The position numbers and the translations under genes are program-made. Of a stretch of 64,000 bases of DNA, positions 1-11,900 are shown piece by piece. The notes below the pieces were generated by a model that saw only the letters and a list, made by a program, of their open reading frames with translations, was not told where the DNA came from and searched no databases. Each line of letters starts with the position of its first letter. Within the stretch, counting starts at the first letter, position 1. Source of the DNA: Roseiarcus sp036488815 (lineage in GTDB: Bacteria; Pseudomonadota; Alphaproteobacteria; Rhizobiales; Beijerinckiaceae); contig DASXGX010000137.1 in the NCBI GenBank assembly GCA_036488815.1, forward strand, positions 1 through 64,000. Reading direction: 5' to 3'.

Positions 1-678
1 GCGCTGGCGGCGGCGACGGTCGCCTGCGGCGTCTTCGGCTACGTCTTCGAGCGCCTGCTCATCGCGCCCGTCTACGGCCAGCATCTCAAACAGATTCTTG
101 TCACGATCGGCGGCTCGATCGTGGTCGAGCAATTGCTCTACGCGCTGTTCGGGCCCGAGCAGATCCCGCTCTCGACGCCCGCCGCGCTCAGCGGCTCGTT
201 CCTCATCGGCGACGCGACGATCGAGAAGTACCGCGTCTTCGCCGCGATAATCGGCTTGGCGGTATTCGTCGGACAGATGCTGGTGCTCAACCGCACCAAG
301 ATCGGCCTTCTCATCCGCGCCGGCGTGCAGGACCGCGAGATGGTCGAGGCTTTGGGCTACCGCATCGATCGCCTGTTCATCGGCGTCTTCATGGCGGGCT
401 CGGCGCTCGCCGGACTCGGCGGCGTGCTGTGGGCGCTTTACCGCGGACAGGTCCACGCCTCGATGGGCGGCGAACTGCTGGTGCTGGTGTTCATCGTCAT
501 CATCATCGGCGGCCTCGGCTCCGTCGGCGGCTGCTTCACCGGCGCGATCCTCGTCGCGCTGATCGCCAATTACGCCGGCTTCCTCGCGCCCAAACTCGCG
601 CTCGTCTCCAACATCCTGCTGATGGTCGTCGTGCTGCTTTGGCGACCTCGCGGCCTCTATCCGGTAGGCGGACGATGA
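1..678 (+). CDS. livH: Branched-chain amino acid ABC transporter permease LivH (5' end outside window)
   Basis: Inner-membrane permease of a HAAT-family importer for leucine/isoleucine/valine or related substrates. The reading frame is open from base 1, so the N-terminus lies upstream; about 225 residues are visible. They are strongly hydrophobic with several membrane segments and contain the conserved loop IKTIGxx-like region followed by IIIGGLGSVGGC and end in the typical WRPRGLYP motif. The stop overlaps the start of livM (ATGA), so the two permeases are translationally coupled. The ATP-binding and solute-binding partners are not downstream and must be upstream or elsewhere. The substrate cannot be told from sequence, since urea and amide transporters share this fold. 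Confidence 0.93.
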   Translation, partial: ALAAATVACGVFGYVFERLLIAPVYGQHLKQILVTIGGSIVVEQLLYALFGPEQIPLSTPAALSGSFLIGDATIEKYRVFAAIIGLAVFVGQMLVLNRTKIGLLIRAGVQDREMVEALGYRIDRLFIGVFMAGSALAGLGGVLWALYRGQVHASMGGELLVLVFIVIIIGGLGSVGGCFTGAILVALIANYAGFLAPKLALVSNILLMVVVLLWRPRGLYPVGGR

Positions 679-1745
679 TGCTCCTATCCGGCGCCGCGCC
701 GCGCGGGCTCGCGCTGCGGATCGTGCTGATCGCGGTGACGCTGGCCCTCGCGCTGGCGCCCTTCCTGTTCCACGGCGTCAAGGCGCTCAACGTCGCGGAG
801 ACAATCTGCGTCTATGTGCTGCTCGCCGCCTCCTACGATTTGCTGCTCGGCTACGCCGGCATCGTCTCCTTCGCGCATGTGATGTTCTTCGGCGTCGGCT
901 CCTACGGCGTCGCGCTGGCGCTTTACGGCCTCGGCCCGGGCTGGGGCGTCATCGCGCTCGGCGTCGTCGCGGGGCTTGCCGTTTCGCTCGCGCTCGCGCT
1001 GGCGATCGGGCTGTTCTCGCTGCGCGTGCAGTCGATCTTCTTCGCCATGGTCACGCTCGCGGTCGCTTACGCCTTCAACGTGCTTGCCTCGCAGCTCTCC
1101 TCGTTCACCGGCGGCGAGGACGGACGCTCCTTCCAGGTTCCCGAGGCGCTGCGGCCCGGCTTCAAGCTCTTCAGCGGCGACGTCTTCGGCCTTTCGATCA
1201 GCGGGCGCGTGCTGAGCTACTACCTCGTCTTCGCCTGCTGCGTGGCGCTGTTCCTGGTGCTGTTGCGCGTCGTCAATTCGCCGTTCGGCCGGGTGCTTCA
1301 GGCGATCCGCGAGAACCCCTTCCGCGCGGAAGCCTTGGGCTACCGCATCGTGTTCCATCGCACGCTCGCGACCTCGATCTCCGCCGCCGGCGCGACGCTC
1401 GCGGGCGCGCTCAACGCGATCTGGCTGCATTACATCGGCCCCGACACGGCGCTGAGTTTCTCGATCCAAATCGACGTGCTCGTCATCGTCGTGATCGGCG
1501 GCATGGGATCGCTCTACGGCGCGATCGCCGGCGCGGCGCTGTTCGTCGTCGCCGAAAACTATCTTCAGGCGCTGATGGGCCGCGCGTCGTCGGAGGCCGC
1601 GGATCTCGGCCTGCCACTGCTGCCGGGGCTGCTCCACCCCGACCGCTGGCTCCTTTGGCTCGGCCTGATGTTCATTCTCGCTGTCTATTTCGCGCCGACG
1701 GGAATCGTCGGCAAGCTGCGCGCGAAGGGGGACGCAGAGGCTTGA
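675..1745 (+). CDS. livM: Branched-chain amino acid ABC transporter permease LivM
   Basis: Second permease of the same importer, 356 residues, about ten predicted membrane segments. It carries the LivM hallmarks: an N-terminal LLLGYAGIVSFAH region, and a late VIGGMGSLYGAIAGA loop that is the EAA-like contact to the ATPase. The start is the ATG that overlaps the livH stop by four bases; a second ATG follows directly and either could be used. It ends the transporter cluster: the next gene is unrelated and lies 80 bases away. No livG/livF follows, which is less common than a contiguous livHMGF order. Confidence 0.93.
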   Translation: MMLLSGAAPRGLALRIVLIAVTLALALAPFLFHGVKALNVAETICVYVLLAASYDLLLGYAGIVSFAHVMFFGVGSYGVALALYGLGPGWGVIALGVVAGLAVSLALALAIGLFSLRVQSIFFAMVTLAVAYAFNVLASQLSSFTGGEDGRSFQVPEALRPGFKLFSGDVFGLSISGRVLSYYLVFACCVALFLVLLRVVNSPFGRVLQAIRENPFRAEALGYRIVFHRTLATSISAAGATLAGALNAIWLHYIGPDTALSFSIQIDVLVIVVIGGMGSLYGAIAGAALFVVAENYLQALMGRASSEAADLGLPLLPGLLHPDRWLLWLGLMFILAVYFAPTGIVGKLRAKGDAEA

Positions 1746-1825
1746 TCCGGGTTGCGCGCCCGGCCGTCGCTCCCCACATCGGCCTCGATCGGCGCCACGA
1801 ACGCGCCTAGAGATGGAGGACGCAG

Positions 1826-2467
1826 ATGAAGATCGGGATCATCGGCTCCGGCGTCGTAGCGCAAACCTTGGGCGCCGGCTTCCTGAAACACGGGCACGAA
1901 GTCGCGCTCGGGACGCGCGACCTGACGAAGCTCGCGGATTGGGCCGCCAAAAATCCCGGCGCCCGCGCGATGAACTTTGCTCCTGCGGCGGCCTTCGGGG
2001 AGGTGATCGTGCTCGCCGTCGCCGGCGCGGCGGCGCTCGATGCGCTCAAGCTCGTGGGCGCCCAGGCCCTCAAGGGTAAGACGGTGATCGACGCCACCAA
2101 TCCGGTCGGCGACGCGCCGCCCGTCAACGGCGTCCTCACCTTCTTCACCACCATGACCGATTCGTTGATGGAGCGCCTTCAGAAGGCGTACCCGGCCGCG
2201 CATTTCGTCAAGGCGTTCAACTCGGTCGGAGCGGGACAGATGGTCGACCCGCAATTTTCCTCGGGAAGGCCGACCATGTTCATCGCAGGCAACAACGAGG
2301 CGGCGAAGCGCACGACGTCGAGGCTGCTCAGCGAATTCGGCTGGGACGTGGAGGATATGGGCCCGGTCGAGGCGGCGCGCGCAATCGAGCCGTTGTGCAT
2401 GCTGTGGTGCATTCCGGGCGTCGCGCGCAACGACTGGTCGCCGCACGCCTTCAAGCTGCTGCGCTGA
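1826..2467 (+). CDS. F420/NADP oxidoreductase-like Rossmann protein
   Basis: A 213-residue protein that opens with MKIGIIGSGVVAQTLGAGF, the glycine-rich dinucleotide loop of the NADP oxidoreductase coenzyme-F420-dependent family (as in archaeal Fno). It has the expected LGTRD segment at the end of the second strand, which typically reads the NADP phosphate, and a later VIDATNP strand and FNSVGA segment. Alphaproteobacterial members probably do not use F420 and their substrates are mostly unknown, so this is best called an NAD(P)-binding reductase-like protein. AGATGGAGGA lies just upstream of the ATG. It stands alone between the liv genes and a long gap. Confidence 0.82.
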   Translation: MKIGIIGSGVVAQTLGAGFLKHGHEVALGTRDLTKLADWAAKNPGARAMNFAPAAAFGEVIVLAVAGAAALDALKLVGAQALKGKTVIDATNPVGDAPPVNGVLTFFTTMTDSLMERLQKAYPAAHFVKAFNSVGAGQMVDPQFSSGRPTMFIAGNNEAAKRTTSRLLSEFGWDVEDMGPVEAARAIEPLCMLWCIPGVARNDWSPHAFKLLR

Positions 2468-3148
2468 CGCGACGACACGCTGGCGGCAAGCGGGGACCGT
2501 CCGTCCCACGCTCGCCGGGCGCGGCGCGCCCACCCTCCTGATTCGCCCCCTGCGAGGATTCGGCTTCGCCACGGCGACGACCGAAACTCGGGGGCGGCTT
2601 TTTCCGACGCAGCCCGCCCGCCATCCGGACGACGACGGCCTTTGCCCCCAGGTCGCCGCGGGAAGGAGGTCGATCGAAGCTGCCTTCCGTCATTCCCCCA
2701 ACTGTCAACTGATTCGACGTTCGGCGGCCCAGACGCCTCTCAGCACAACCATTGCGGGAAGTTTCGGCCGCGAAAGCGTCGCGATGTCGCCGAAATGCAA
2801 CATGTTAGTTAATGCATTGATGTAGCCCGCATTTTTCTTGCGGCCTGAGACCTTTCCCAACCGTCCGAGCCTCCATCTGGCCGCAAAACCGCCTGATGCA
2901 ACCTTGACGTGTGTTATGCGACGCGATACCCGTTTGCCGCTAGTGTGTTACAGGCCGGTTAAAAACGGCGAGGGGCGGGACGGGGCGTGATGAATAGGGT
3001 GAACAGGTCCTTGCGTCGAGACGCGTCGCGCTTGTGGCGCGGTTCGGAACGGTCTTCCCGGCTCGCGCCCCTGCCCACAACCAGAGAGCGAGCGGCGGGC
3101 GTCACCCGACCGGCGCCCAACCCAAGACTCCACGACAGGGGATTGATC
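2468..3148. other. 681-base intergenic stretch, no convincing gene
   Basis: The first half is GC-rich and holds only overlapping short frames on both strands with no recognisable product. The second half (about 2700-2990) is distinctly richer in A and T and probably holds the promoter of the secreted-protein gene at 3149. A possible -35 hexamer TTGACG is at 2904-2909, but the base run 17 positions on (TACCCG) is a poor -10, so no promoter is called. No tRNA-like or strong hairpin structure was seen. Confidence 0.5.
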
Positions 3149-4033
3149 ATGAAACGAACGACCTCGGCGGCGTTAGGCGGCTTTATTGCGGTCGCCGCGC
3201 TTGCGTTTTGCGCGGCGCCGGCGTCGGCGCAATCGACATCGGACTCGAACTCCGGCGCCTTGTCAGGCTCGAATTCGAACTCAAATTCGAACGCCAACCT
3301 ACGCAATTCGAACCGGAACACGAACAACAACATGAACACGTCGCGGTCGAACGCGAATTCGAATTCGAACTCGAATGCGGGGGCGAATTCGAACCAGCAT
3401 CAGGCGCAGGGGCAATCCGTCAACTACAACGTGGCGACGGACCCGGCCAACCAGACGATCAACAACGTGCCGAACGTCTACGCGCCGGCCCTGGCGGCGG
3501 CCGGATCCGAGGTTTGTCTCGGGTCGATCTCGGCGGGAGGCGCGGCGGCTGGATTCGGCGTGTCGGTCGGCGGAACCCTGGTCGATCAGGAATGCCAGTT
3601 GCGCATGAACGCGCGGACGCTGGCGACCCTCGGCTACGCCGTCGCCGCGCGTGAGGAAATGTGCGTCGATCCCCAGGTGCGCTCCGCAATGCTCGCTGCC
3701 GGCACGCCGTGCATGGCGGATCGGGGGCCACCTCTTTCGGCGCGGGCCGAGATCGACGCGCCCTCGCAGCCGGCGAACGTCTCCGTCGTTTCCGCGGCCT
3801 CCGCGCCTCCCGCGCCCGGCCGCGCTCCGTCGGCACCTGGCTGCCGCTGGCAATATCAGCTTCTCGGCGGCTGGTACGAGACCTGCCCGTCGACTGGCCA
3901 GGCGGTCTACGCCTCGGCCGCTTCTCCCCCGGCCGAAGCGGCGGCGCCGGCGGCGCCGGACCCCACCACTTCGGACTCGGGCTGCCGGAGACGGTACCAA
4001 CTGCTCGGCGGATGGTACGACGAGTGTAAGTAG
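3149..4033 (+). CDS. Secreted Asn/Ser-rich repeat protein with duplicated C-terminal Cys motif
   Basis: A 294-residue protein not recognised as a named family. The start is the ATG after AGGGGATTGATC; it gives a clean signal peptide ending in APASAQ near residue 27. Residues about 32-90 are low-complexity Ser-Asn-Ala repeats. A middle domain (about 105-195) has conserved-looking cysteines in EVCLGSIS, DQECQLR, EEMCVDP and GTPCM. The tail holds two copies, at 3842-3886 and 3983-4027, of a 15-residue unit C-R-x-x-Y-Q-L-L-G-G-W-Y-[ED]-x-C, joined by Pro/Ala-rich linkers. It is probably periplasmic or extracellular. Another small secreted gene follows in the same direction. Confidence 0.8.
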   Translation: MKRTTSAALGGFIAVAALAFCAAPASAQSTSDSNSGALSGSNSNSNSNANLRNSNRNTNNNMNTSRSNANSNSNSNAGANSNQHQAQGQSVNYNVATDPANQTINNVPNVYAPALAAAGSEVCLGSISAGGAAAGFGVSVGGTLVDQECQLRMNARTLATLGYAVAAREEMCVDPQVRSAMLAAGTPCMADRGPPLSARAEIDAPSQPANVSVVSAASAPPAPGRAPSAPGCRWQYQLLGGWYETCPSTGQAVYASAASPPAEAAAPAAPDPTTSDSGCRRRYQLLGGWYDECK

Positions 4034-4126
4034 AATAGGGGGCAATAGAGAGTACGTAGCGTAAAATACAAGTAACTCTAGAGATCCGTAGCGTTTATGA
4101 CTGACCAACTCAAAAAGGAGTTCATG

Positions 4127-4567
4127 ATGAAGAAGACTATCCTGATCACCGCGGCGATGTCGGCGGCCATCCTGTACGCGGCCAGCGCCAACGCCCAGGC
4201 CATCCAAGCAGGCGGCGGTATCAGCGGCAGCTGGTCGCATGCTCACGGCGGCAGCGGCGGCACCGCGACCACCTCGGGAACTTCGACGAAGAACGGCACG
4301 ACGACGGGAAGCGCCGGGGCCACGACGCTCGGCGGCGGCGCTGCGACGACTTCCTCCCATGCGGGCGGTGGCCTCGATGGCGGCGGCGGCGGTGGTTCTA
4401 CGCATACCGCCTCGATCGGCGGCGCCGGCACCACCTCTTCCGCCGCGGCGACCACCAGTGGCAAAGGGGCCTCGACGGATACCTCGAACGCCAGCGGCGG
4501 CGGCGGCGGCACCGGCGTCGCCATCAGCGGCGGCATCGGCGGCAACAACCTTGGAACCGCCCCGTGA
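4127..4567 (+). CDS. Secreted Gly/Ser/Thr/Ala-rich protein
   Basis: A 146-residue protein with a clear signal peptide (MKKTILITAAMSAAILYAA, cleavage after NAQA) and a mature part made almost wholly of Gly, Ser, Thr and Ala, with several GG-rich runs and no Cys. The family is not recognised; such composition suits an extracellular or surface polymer, or a disordered secreted protein. The Shine-Dalgarno AAGGAG at 4115-4120 fits the second of two adjacent ATGs (4127) better than the first (4124). A strong terminator follows at 4613. It lies 93 bases after the Asn/Ser-rich secreted protein and may be cotranscribed with it. Confidence 0.75.
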   Translation: MKKTILITAAMSAAILYAASANAQAIQAGGGISGSWSHAHGGSGGTATTSGTSTKNGTTTGSAGATTLGGGAATTSSHAGGGLDGGGGGGSTHTASIGGAGTTSSAAATTSGKGASTDTSNASGGGGGTGVAISGGIGGNNLGTAP

Positions 4568-4612
4568 CAGTGTCGGCGGCCGACGCCTCGCGTCGGCCCC
4601 GTCCTTCCGGAC

Positions 4613-4644
4613 ACAGCCTGGCCTCACGGCCAGGCTGTTTTTTT
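4613..4644 (+). terminator. Rho-independent terminator
   Basis: A perfect 11-bp stem (4613-4623 with 4628-4638), tetraloop TCAC and a run of seven T. It lies 45 bases after the stop of the Gly-rich secreted protein, on the same strand, and is the clearest intrinsic terminator in the window. Confidence 0.93.
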
Positions 4645-5650
4645 GTGGAGCTAAAGACGGCGAACGCGGACGGCTCCAGCGAGTGCAGATCACTGTGCTC
4701 GGAAGCGCTAGCCGCGGAATGCCAAGCGGCGGCAACGGGGCGAGGACGATCGGCTCCGGCGATTGCCCTGAGCGTTCCGCCCACGCGTCAAGAAATCCCG
4801 CCGGAGCGGATTGCCTTCCCAAGCCCCTGACCGCTCCGCCGCCGGCTATTCAAACAAACAAAATTGCCGTTCTCGCAGCGTGCCTGACCGTCGCACGAGC
4901 CTGCTCTTGTCAATACCGACCTCTTAGGCAAAGCGAAATCCGCGGTGGGGAACGCGGGAGCGATCGTCTGCGCCGTCGAGTGCGTGAGCCAACCTCCGGC
5001 AACTTGATCGCGCTCCCGACCACGACCGCCGGTCGTTGGCGGCACGGTTGCTCAAGGGCGCGCTCGGCAAGGTGCCGGCTCGGTGTTCAATCCCGGCCTG
5101 CGGCGCTGCGACGAGTTTTCCGCGTCTTGAGGCATCGCCGCATGGGTCAGATTCTACGCAGGTGCGCCTCCACGACGGGGCTGTTTGTCGAGCGGGACAA
5201 CATAGCCAAGCCGCCTTAGGTGGCCGGGAGACGCTTCGGCAGGTGATCGACACCGTTCCACCCGAGGCCAATTCCACAGTGTCCCGCATTGGGACGCGCC
5301 CGGCCTGTCGCCGGTTCACCAGCCGCTCCAGAGCGGCGAGCCGAAGGCTTGCTCCTCGGAGCGCTTATGTCGTGGCGCTCGCGGAATTCCGACTCGGTGC
5401 GAATCGGGGAATTATCCGCCAGGAGCAGCCGTTCGCTTTTGGCAATGCTGTGGGATGTCGACCCCGCGCGCCTCCCCTTCCCATCAACCTTCGCACGGAG
5501 GACCATCGAACCTCTGGTCCGCCGACGCGCGAACTGCCGATGATCCCACGACAGCGCCATTGAAAGCGCGCTTCGCGGGCGGCTTGCTATCGCGATCGAC
5601 AACTCTCGGGGCACGACCTTGCCTACGCCCCCCGCCGGCGTCGACCCGAC
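4645..5650. other. 1 kb stretch without a convincing gene
   Basis: Open frames here are short, overlap each other on both strands, lack ribosome-binding sites and show no recognisable domain or signal peptide. Third-position GC bias is weak compared with neighbouring genes. It may be decayed coding sequence or an unrecognised non-coding region. I see no repeat of the dispersed palindromic family in it. Confidence 0.5.
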
Positions 5651-5971
5651 TTACTTGCAGCCGTTGCGCCAAAGCCGGCCGTAGCCGGCGCCGGCGGGCG
5701 GGAAGAGGCAATCGGCGTCGGCGTCGAAGCGGCGCAGGCGGCGGTCGAAATCCGTTTCGCCGAACCCGGCTGGGCGGGCGCCGGTCACCTCGGCCTTGAC
5801 GGCGGTGATTGCGCCGCTCGCGTAAGGCCTTGCGCCGTAGTTCGGCGTCCAGCCGCCAACGCCGAATTCCCCGCCGACATGGCCCTCGTTATGGCGAAGG
5901 GGCTCCGCCGAGGCGCTCGCGGCGACGAGACACGCGTAGGCGACAACGGCGCCGGTTGTGATCCTTCGCAT
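5651..5971 (-). CDS. Small exported protein, unknown function
   Basis: A 106-residue protein starting MRRITTGAVVAYACLVAAS with a signal peptide ending SASA. The mature part is about 82 residues, Gly-rich near its N-terminus (HVGGEFGVGGW), with two cysteines near the C-terminus that could form a disulfide. The start was chosen because GGGGAG lies seven bases upstream of this ATG; an in-frame start five codons earlier lacks one. The family is not recognised. It is divergent from the exported protein at 6249. Confidence 0.65.
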   Translation of the reverse strand: MRRITTGAVVAYACLVAASASAEPLRHNEGHVGGEFGVGGWTPNYGARPYASGAITAVKAEVTGARPAGFGETDFDRRLRRFDADADCLFPPAGAGYGRLWRNGCK

Positions 5972-6248
5972 CGGACGGCTCCCCAAATGCGTCGCGCCTC
6001 TCGCCGAACCGGCCCGATAGGGGATCGAGCGTGGTCGAATCGAGACGCAACCCTAGATAGCATCACCGCACTTCCTGGTTGCATTGAATGGATTTTTCGC
6101 CTAAGAGCAAGCGAAATCTTTGCAACCCGGACGCCCCGCGATGATGCCGCTTCGATCCGCAATCGCCGACCTTCCCCGCCGCGCCCGCACGTTCGAGCGA
6201 GCGGCAAAAACGTGGACGGCAACGCTTCGCGAAGGGCGCGCCACCGCC

Positions 6249-6677
6249 ATGGGCTCGCTCCCGTCGGCCGCCGTTCTCACGCGCGCGGTTGCGGCAGGGA
6301 TGATCGCCGTGGCCGTCGCCGCGTCGCCCGCGACCGCCGGAGGCGCGGCCGCCCGGCATCAAAAGCCCGCCGCGCCCGATCTCGCCCCGGACGGAACCGT
6401 TCCGGACCGGGTCGTCAAAAGCGGCGAACAAACCGGCGTCGCCTCCGTATGGGACTGCGGGCTTCCCAATTTCGCGCCCGTCGTCTCGGCGCGCGTCGAA
6501 CACGGGACCGTCGCCGTTGTGACAGGCAATGGACCGAACTGCGGTTACCCGAAAATGAGCCTCACCACCGTCCTCTATCGCCCGAACCCCGGCTTCCGCG
6601 GCAAGGACACGCTGACGGTTCTCGCGTTCGTGACGAGCGGCGACATCAATCGCACCTTCACAATTCTCGTAAAGTAG
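6249..6677 (+). CDS. Exported protein with beta-sandwich-like tail
   Basis: About 142 residues from the ATG before GSLPSAAVLTRAV, which gives a signal peptide ending near ATAGG. The mature part has one Cys pair (WDCGLP and PNCGYP) and a C-terminal stretch, VLYRPNPGFRGKDTLTV, resembling the FRPNPGFxGxDTFTY signature of Ig-like/cadherin-like repeats in surface proteins. A role in periplasmic or outer-surface binding is inference only. The frame is open further upstream to 6120, so a longer cytoplasmic leader cannot be excluded; the ribosome-binding site is weak for every candidate start. Confidence 0.65.
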   Translation: MGSLPSAAVLTRAVAAGMIAVAVAASPATAGGAAARHQKPAAPDLAPDGTVPDRVVKSGEQTGVASVWDCGLPNFAPVVSARVEHGTVAVVTGNGPNCGYPKMSLTTVLYRPNPGFRGKDTLTVLAFVTSGDINRTFTILVK

Positions 6678-6759
6678 AGCCCGCTTGCCGAACCTTTCTG
6701 GTGGACGCACGCGAATGGGAGAGAATGGAGCGATCGCGGCGACCCGAGCGCCGCGCGGG

Positions 6760-8628
<1,869 letters not shown>

Positions 8629-8956
8629 GCGATCCTCGCAAGCTTGGGGCGTAGACCTAGTTGCTTTTCAGTCGTGGCGGCCTCTTGCAGGCGGTCTGCC
8701 ATGCTCGCAAAAGCGGGCATCCAGGAGTCAAAGGCCAAAGGCCCACGGCGGTTGTCTGGCCCCCCGCTTTTCGCGGGGGTGACAGCAGTCGCGGGTCAAC
8801 CAAAAAGCGAAACGCGCTAGAGCCGACTGCAACCACTTTGGATGGTCGCTGCGAGGAGCGGATACTCCGCGCGCGACAACCCTAGATCTAGGGCCGGCCG
8901 CCGGATTGGTAAACGCCGCATTGCGTCACGCCGCGGGCTGGCTGGGCGGGCGGCAT
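8629..8956. other. Intergenic stretch holding repeat copy 1 and a small palindrome
   Basis: Besides the dispersed repeat at 8699-8786 it contains a perfect 14-base palindrome CCCTAGATCTAGGG at 8880-8893. It separates the cpdB start from the stop of the PodJ-like gene. No gene is seen. Confidence 0.6.
8699..8786 (+). repeat. Dispersed palindromic repeat, copy 1 (full)
   Basis: Left hairpin (CGCAAAAGCGGGCATCCAGG type, one arm base changed to GCTCGC) and right hairpin CCCCCGC-TTTTC-GCGGGGG, followed at about 8797 by the family's trailing block CCAAAAAGCGAAACGCGCT. Same orientation as the copies at 36618 and 39606. Confidence 0.9.
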
Positions 8957-11900
8957 TCAGAGCACCGTTCCGCTACGCGGCGGAGCTGGCGACTGGGTCG
9001 CTTGCGGCGCCGCGCTCCTTCCGTCCCAACCGCCGGCGGGGGCTGCGGCCTCGTTGGCGGCGGGCGAGGGCGTGGCGACGTGGAACGCCGCCAGCGTCTT
9101 GGCGGCGGCGACCAACGCCTGTGCGTCCATCTTGGCGGCGACCTCGTCGCGCTTCTTGGCGGCGTCGACGTCGCCCTGCTGGGCGGCCAGCGAGAACCAG
9201 ACCCAGGACTGCGCGAGATCCTGCGGCACGCCCATACCGCGCGCATAGAGGATGCCGAGATTGAACTGGCTGTCGCGAACGCCGAGCTGCGCCGCCTTGC
9301 GGAACCATTGCGCCGCTTCCGCATAATCGGGCTTGCCGCCGGACGGGCCTTCCGCGTTCATCACCGCGAGGTTGTGCATCGCCCGGGCGTTGCCGGCGTT
9401 GGCCGCCTTCGCATACCAGGACATGGCGAGCTCCGAATCGCGCGCGACGCCGACGCCTTTTTCGTAGAGGGCGCCGAGACGATACTGCGCAATGGGCAGG
9501 TCTCGCGCCGCCGCCTGCTCGAACCATTGGGCGGCCGCGTGCGGATCCTTGGCCACGCCGCGTCCCTCGATGAGGCGCACCCCCATTTCGAATTCCGCAT
9601 TGACGTCGCCTGCCGTTGCGGCGTCGCGCAGCGTCGCCGACAGCCCGGCGGGCATCGCGCCGACGAGTTCGGCGGGCGCCGGCTTGGCGGCGACCTTGGC
9701 CCCGGCGGCGGAGCCGGGGATGGAGCCGACCGGACTGGTGTCGATCCCAGCGCCGCCGGTCGAATTGGGCGTCCTGGCGCTCTCGACCAGCTTCGCCGGC
9801 GCCTCGATCTCGGACTTTTGCATCACAGGGGGATGACTGCCGGCGCGCATCTCGATGATCGCGACCGTCGCGATCATCGCGAGCAGGGTCGCTGCGAGAA
9901 GGAGCGGACGCCGACGGCCGGCTAGCAAGGATTTCGCCTGGCGGGCGAGATCGTGCGGCGCGCCTTCGCCCGCCTCGGCCGGCTCGACGGACGGTTTGGC
10001 TTTCTTGCCGGCGCTCTCCGCCATCGCCGCCTGCGCGGCGCGGCGCGCGGCCGCAATGTGGGCGTTGACGGCGCTCTTGGGCGCGGCGTCGGCCTCGGGC
10101 GGACGCTGGCGCCCGAACGGCGAGCCGGGCTCGAGCAGAAAGTCGGCGCCGTCGATCGCGCCGGCTTGCGGCAGCGGCTGGCGAACCGGGGCGGCTGACG
10201 GACCCGTCCCGAGGCGATCGGGGATTTCGCGCAATGCGGCGCCGCCGGACGCGAGCGCCTCGCTGCGGGTCGGCGGCGCGACCTTCGGCATGGCGGGAGC
10301 AGTGGCGGTCCCGCGCGCGGCCTCGTCGACCCGCGCGACCTCGTCTTCGATGCGGCCGAGGCGGCTGACGAGCCGCTCCAGAATGTCCTGGAGACTGCTC
10401 AGCCGCGTCTGCATCCGCTTGTCGGCGCTCGCCTGCTCGGCGCGAATGTCAGCCAGTCCGTCGGCGATCGGATCGTCGTCTCGCGACGAAGCCGCGGGGA
10501 GGGATTGCAGCGCCCGCCGCGTCGCATCGAGCTCGGCGACGAGGTCGCCGACCTTTCTCTCCAGCGCCGCGTTGGACGAGGTCTCCGCATGGAGGGCATC
10601 GAGGCGATCGTGGATGTCGGAAATCTGCCCGGCCAGCGCGTCCGCGTCGATTCGGCTCTGGTCGCGCCGCTCCAGACGCTCGGCCAAGAGTTCCGCCGCC
10701 TGCTCGACCAGCGCCGGAGCGAGCTTTGCGGGGATGTAGCGGTCGAGGCGCTCGTGCAGCGCGTGCAGCGCGTCCTCAAGCGGACGCAGATCGATCGCAG
10801 CGCCGATCCGCTGATCGATGCGCGCGCCGAGATCCCGAACCATCGCCGCGATCTCGCCGGTCCCGCCGGCGGCGGTCGGGGCGCGATCGAGCTTCTGGCT
10901 GATTTCGCGCAGCATCGCTTCGAAGGGTCGCGTGTCGATCGACGCCGGCGCGACGAGCTTGGCGCCGAGATCGCGCATCAGGCTCTCGATCGGCGCGGTG
11001 TCGATCTCGATCGGTCGTTCGCCGATCGAGCGCAGCGCCTGCTCGAGCGAGGCGATGTCGAGCGCCGGATTGGCGCGCTGGTCGATGCGCGCGCTCAAGT
11101 CCTGGATCATCTCGGCGAGGCCGTTCGGCGCGGCCTGAGCGGCGGCCGGCCGGTCGAGCTTGGCGCTGAGTTCGCGCAGCGCCGCTTCGAACTTGGCTGT
11201 GTCGGGCTGCGCGCCGGACTGCCGTTCGATCGAGGCGCGCACGCCATCGATGCGGCGCGCGAGGTCTTCGAAGGCGCGCGGAGCGGCGTCCGGCCCCTGC
11301 GGCTGCTGCAACGCCTGGTCCATGCGCAGCGCGAGCTGTTCGAGCCGGCGTTCAATGGCCGATAGCGCGGCGGCCGGGGTCGAGCGCTCGATCTGCTCGC
11401 GCGCGTCGGCGAGCAGGGCGACGGCGCGCGCCGTTTCAGCGTGCGGCGAGGGATTGGACGCCAGACGGTCGACGCGGTCGGCGAGGTCGCCGATCTGCCG
11501 CTCCAGCCGCTCGACCGGGACCGGCCGCATCGCCGCGGCGGCGAGGAGGTTGCGCACCTCCTCGGTCTGCGCGCGGATGCGCTCCAGGACTTCCGGATTG
11601 ATCGCCCCTTTGGCGATCGCGTCGATTCGCGTCTCGATAGCGCGGATTTCGCGTTGCAGGCCTGCTACCGGGGCTTGCGGGTCATGCGCCCGCAGCGCGT
11701 CGCGCACTTCGCCGAGCAGCGCCTCGAGCGGCGCGATCAAGACCTCTCGCACGCCATTGTCGCGCACCGCCACGATGCGCTCGCTGAGATCGCGCATCGC
11801 GCCCTCCAGCGCGACGACGGCGTTGCGCGGCGCGAGATCGGCGAGACTTCGCGACATCGCCGCGACCTCCGCGCGCAGCGCCTGGACGTCGGCGGCCGGC

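Noticed and set aside
684..1637. Long minus-strand frame inside livM
   Set aside because: Arg/Asp/Glu-rich shadow of the strongly hydrophobic LivM frame, as expected in high-GC DNA.
5036..5563. 175-codon plus-strand frame in the gene-free stretch
   Set aside because: No ribosome-binding site, domain or signal peptide, and weak third-position bias; left as non-coding or decayed.
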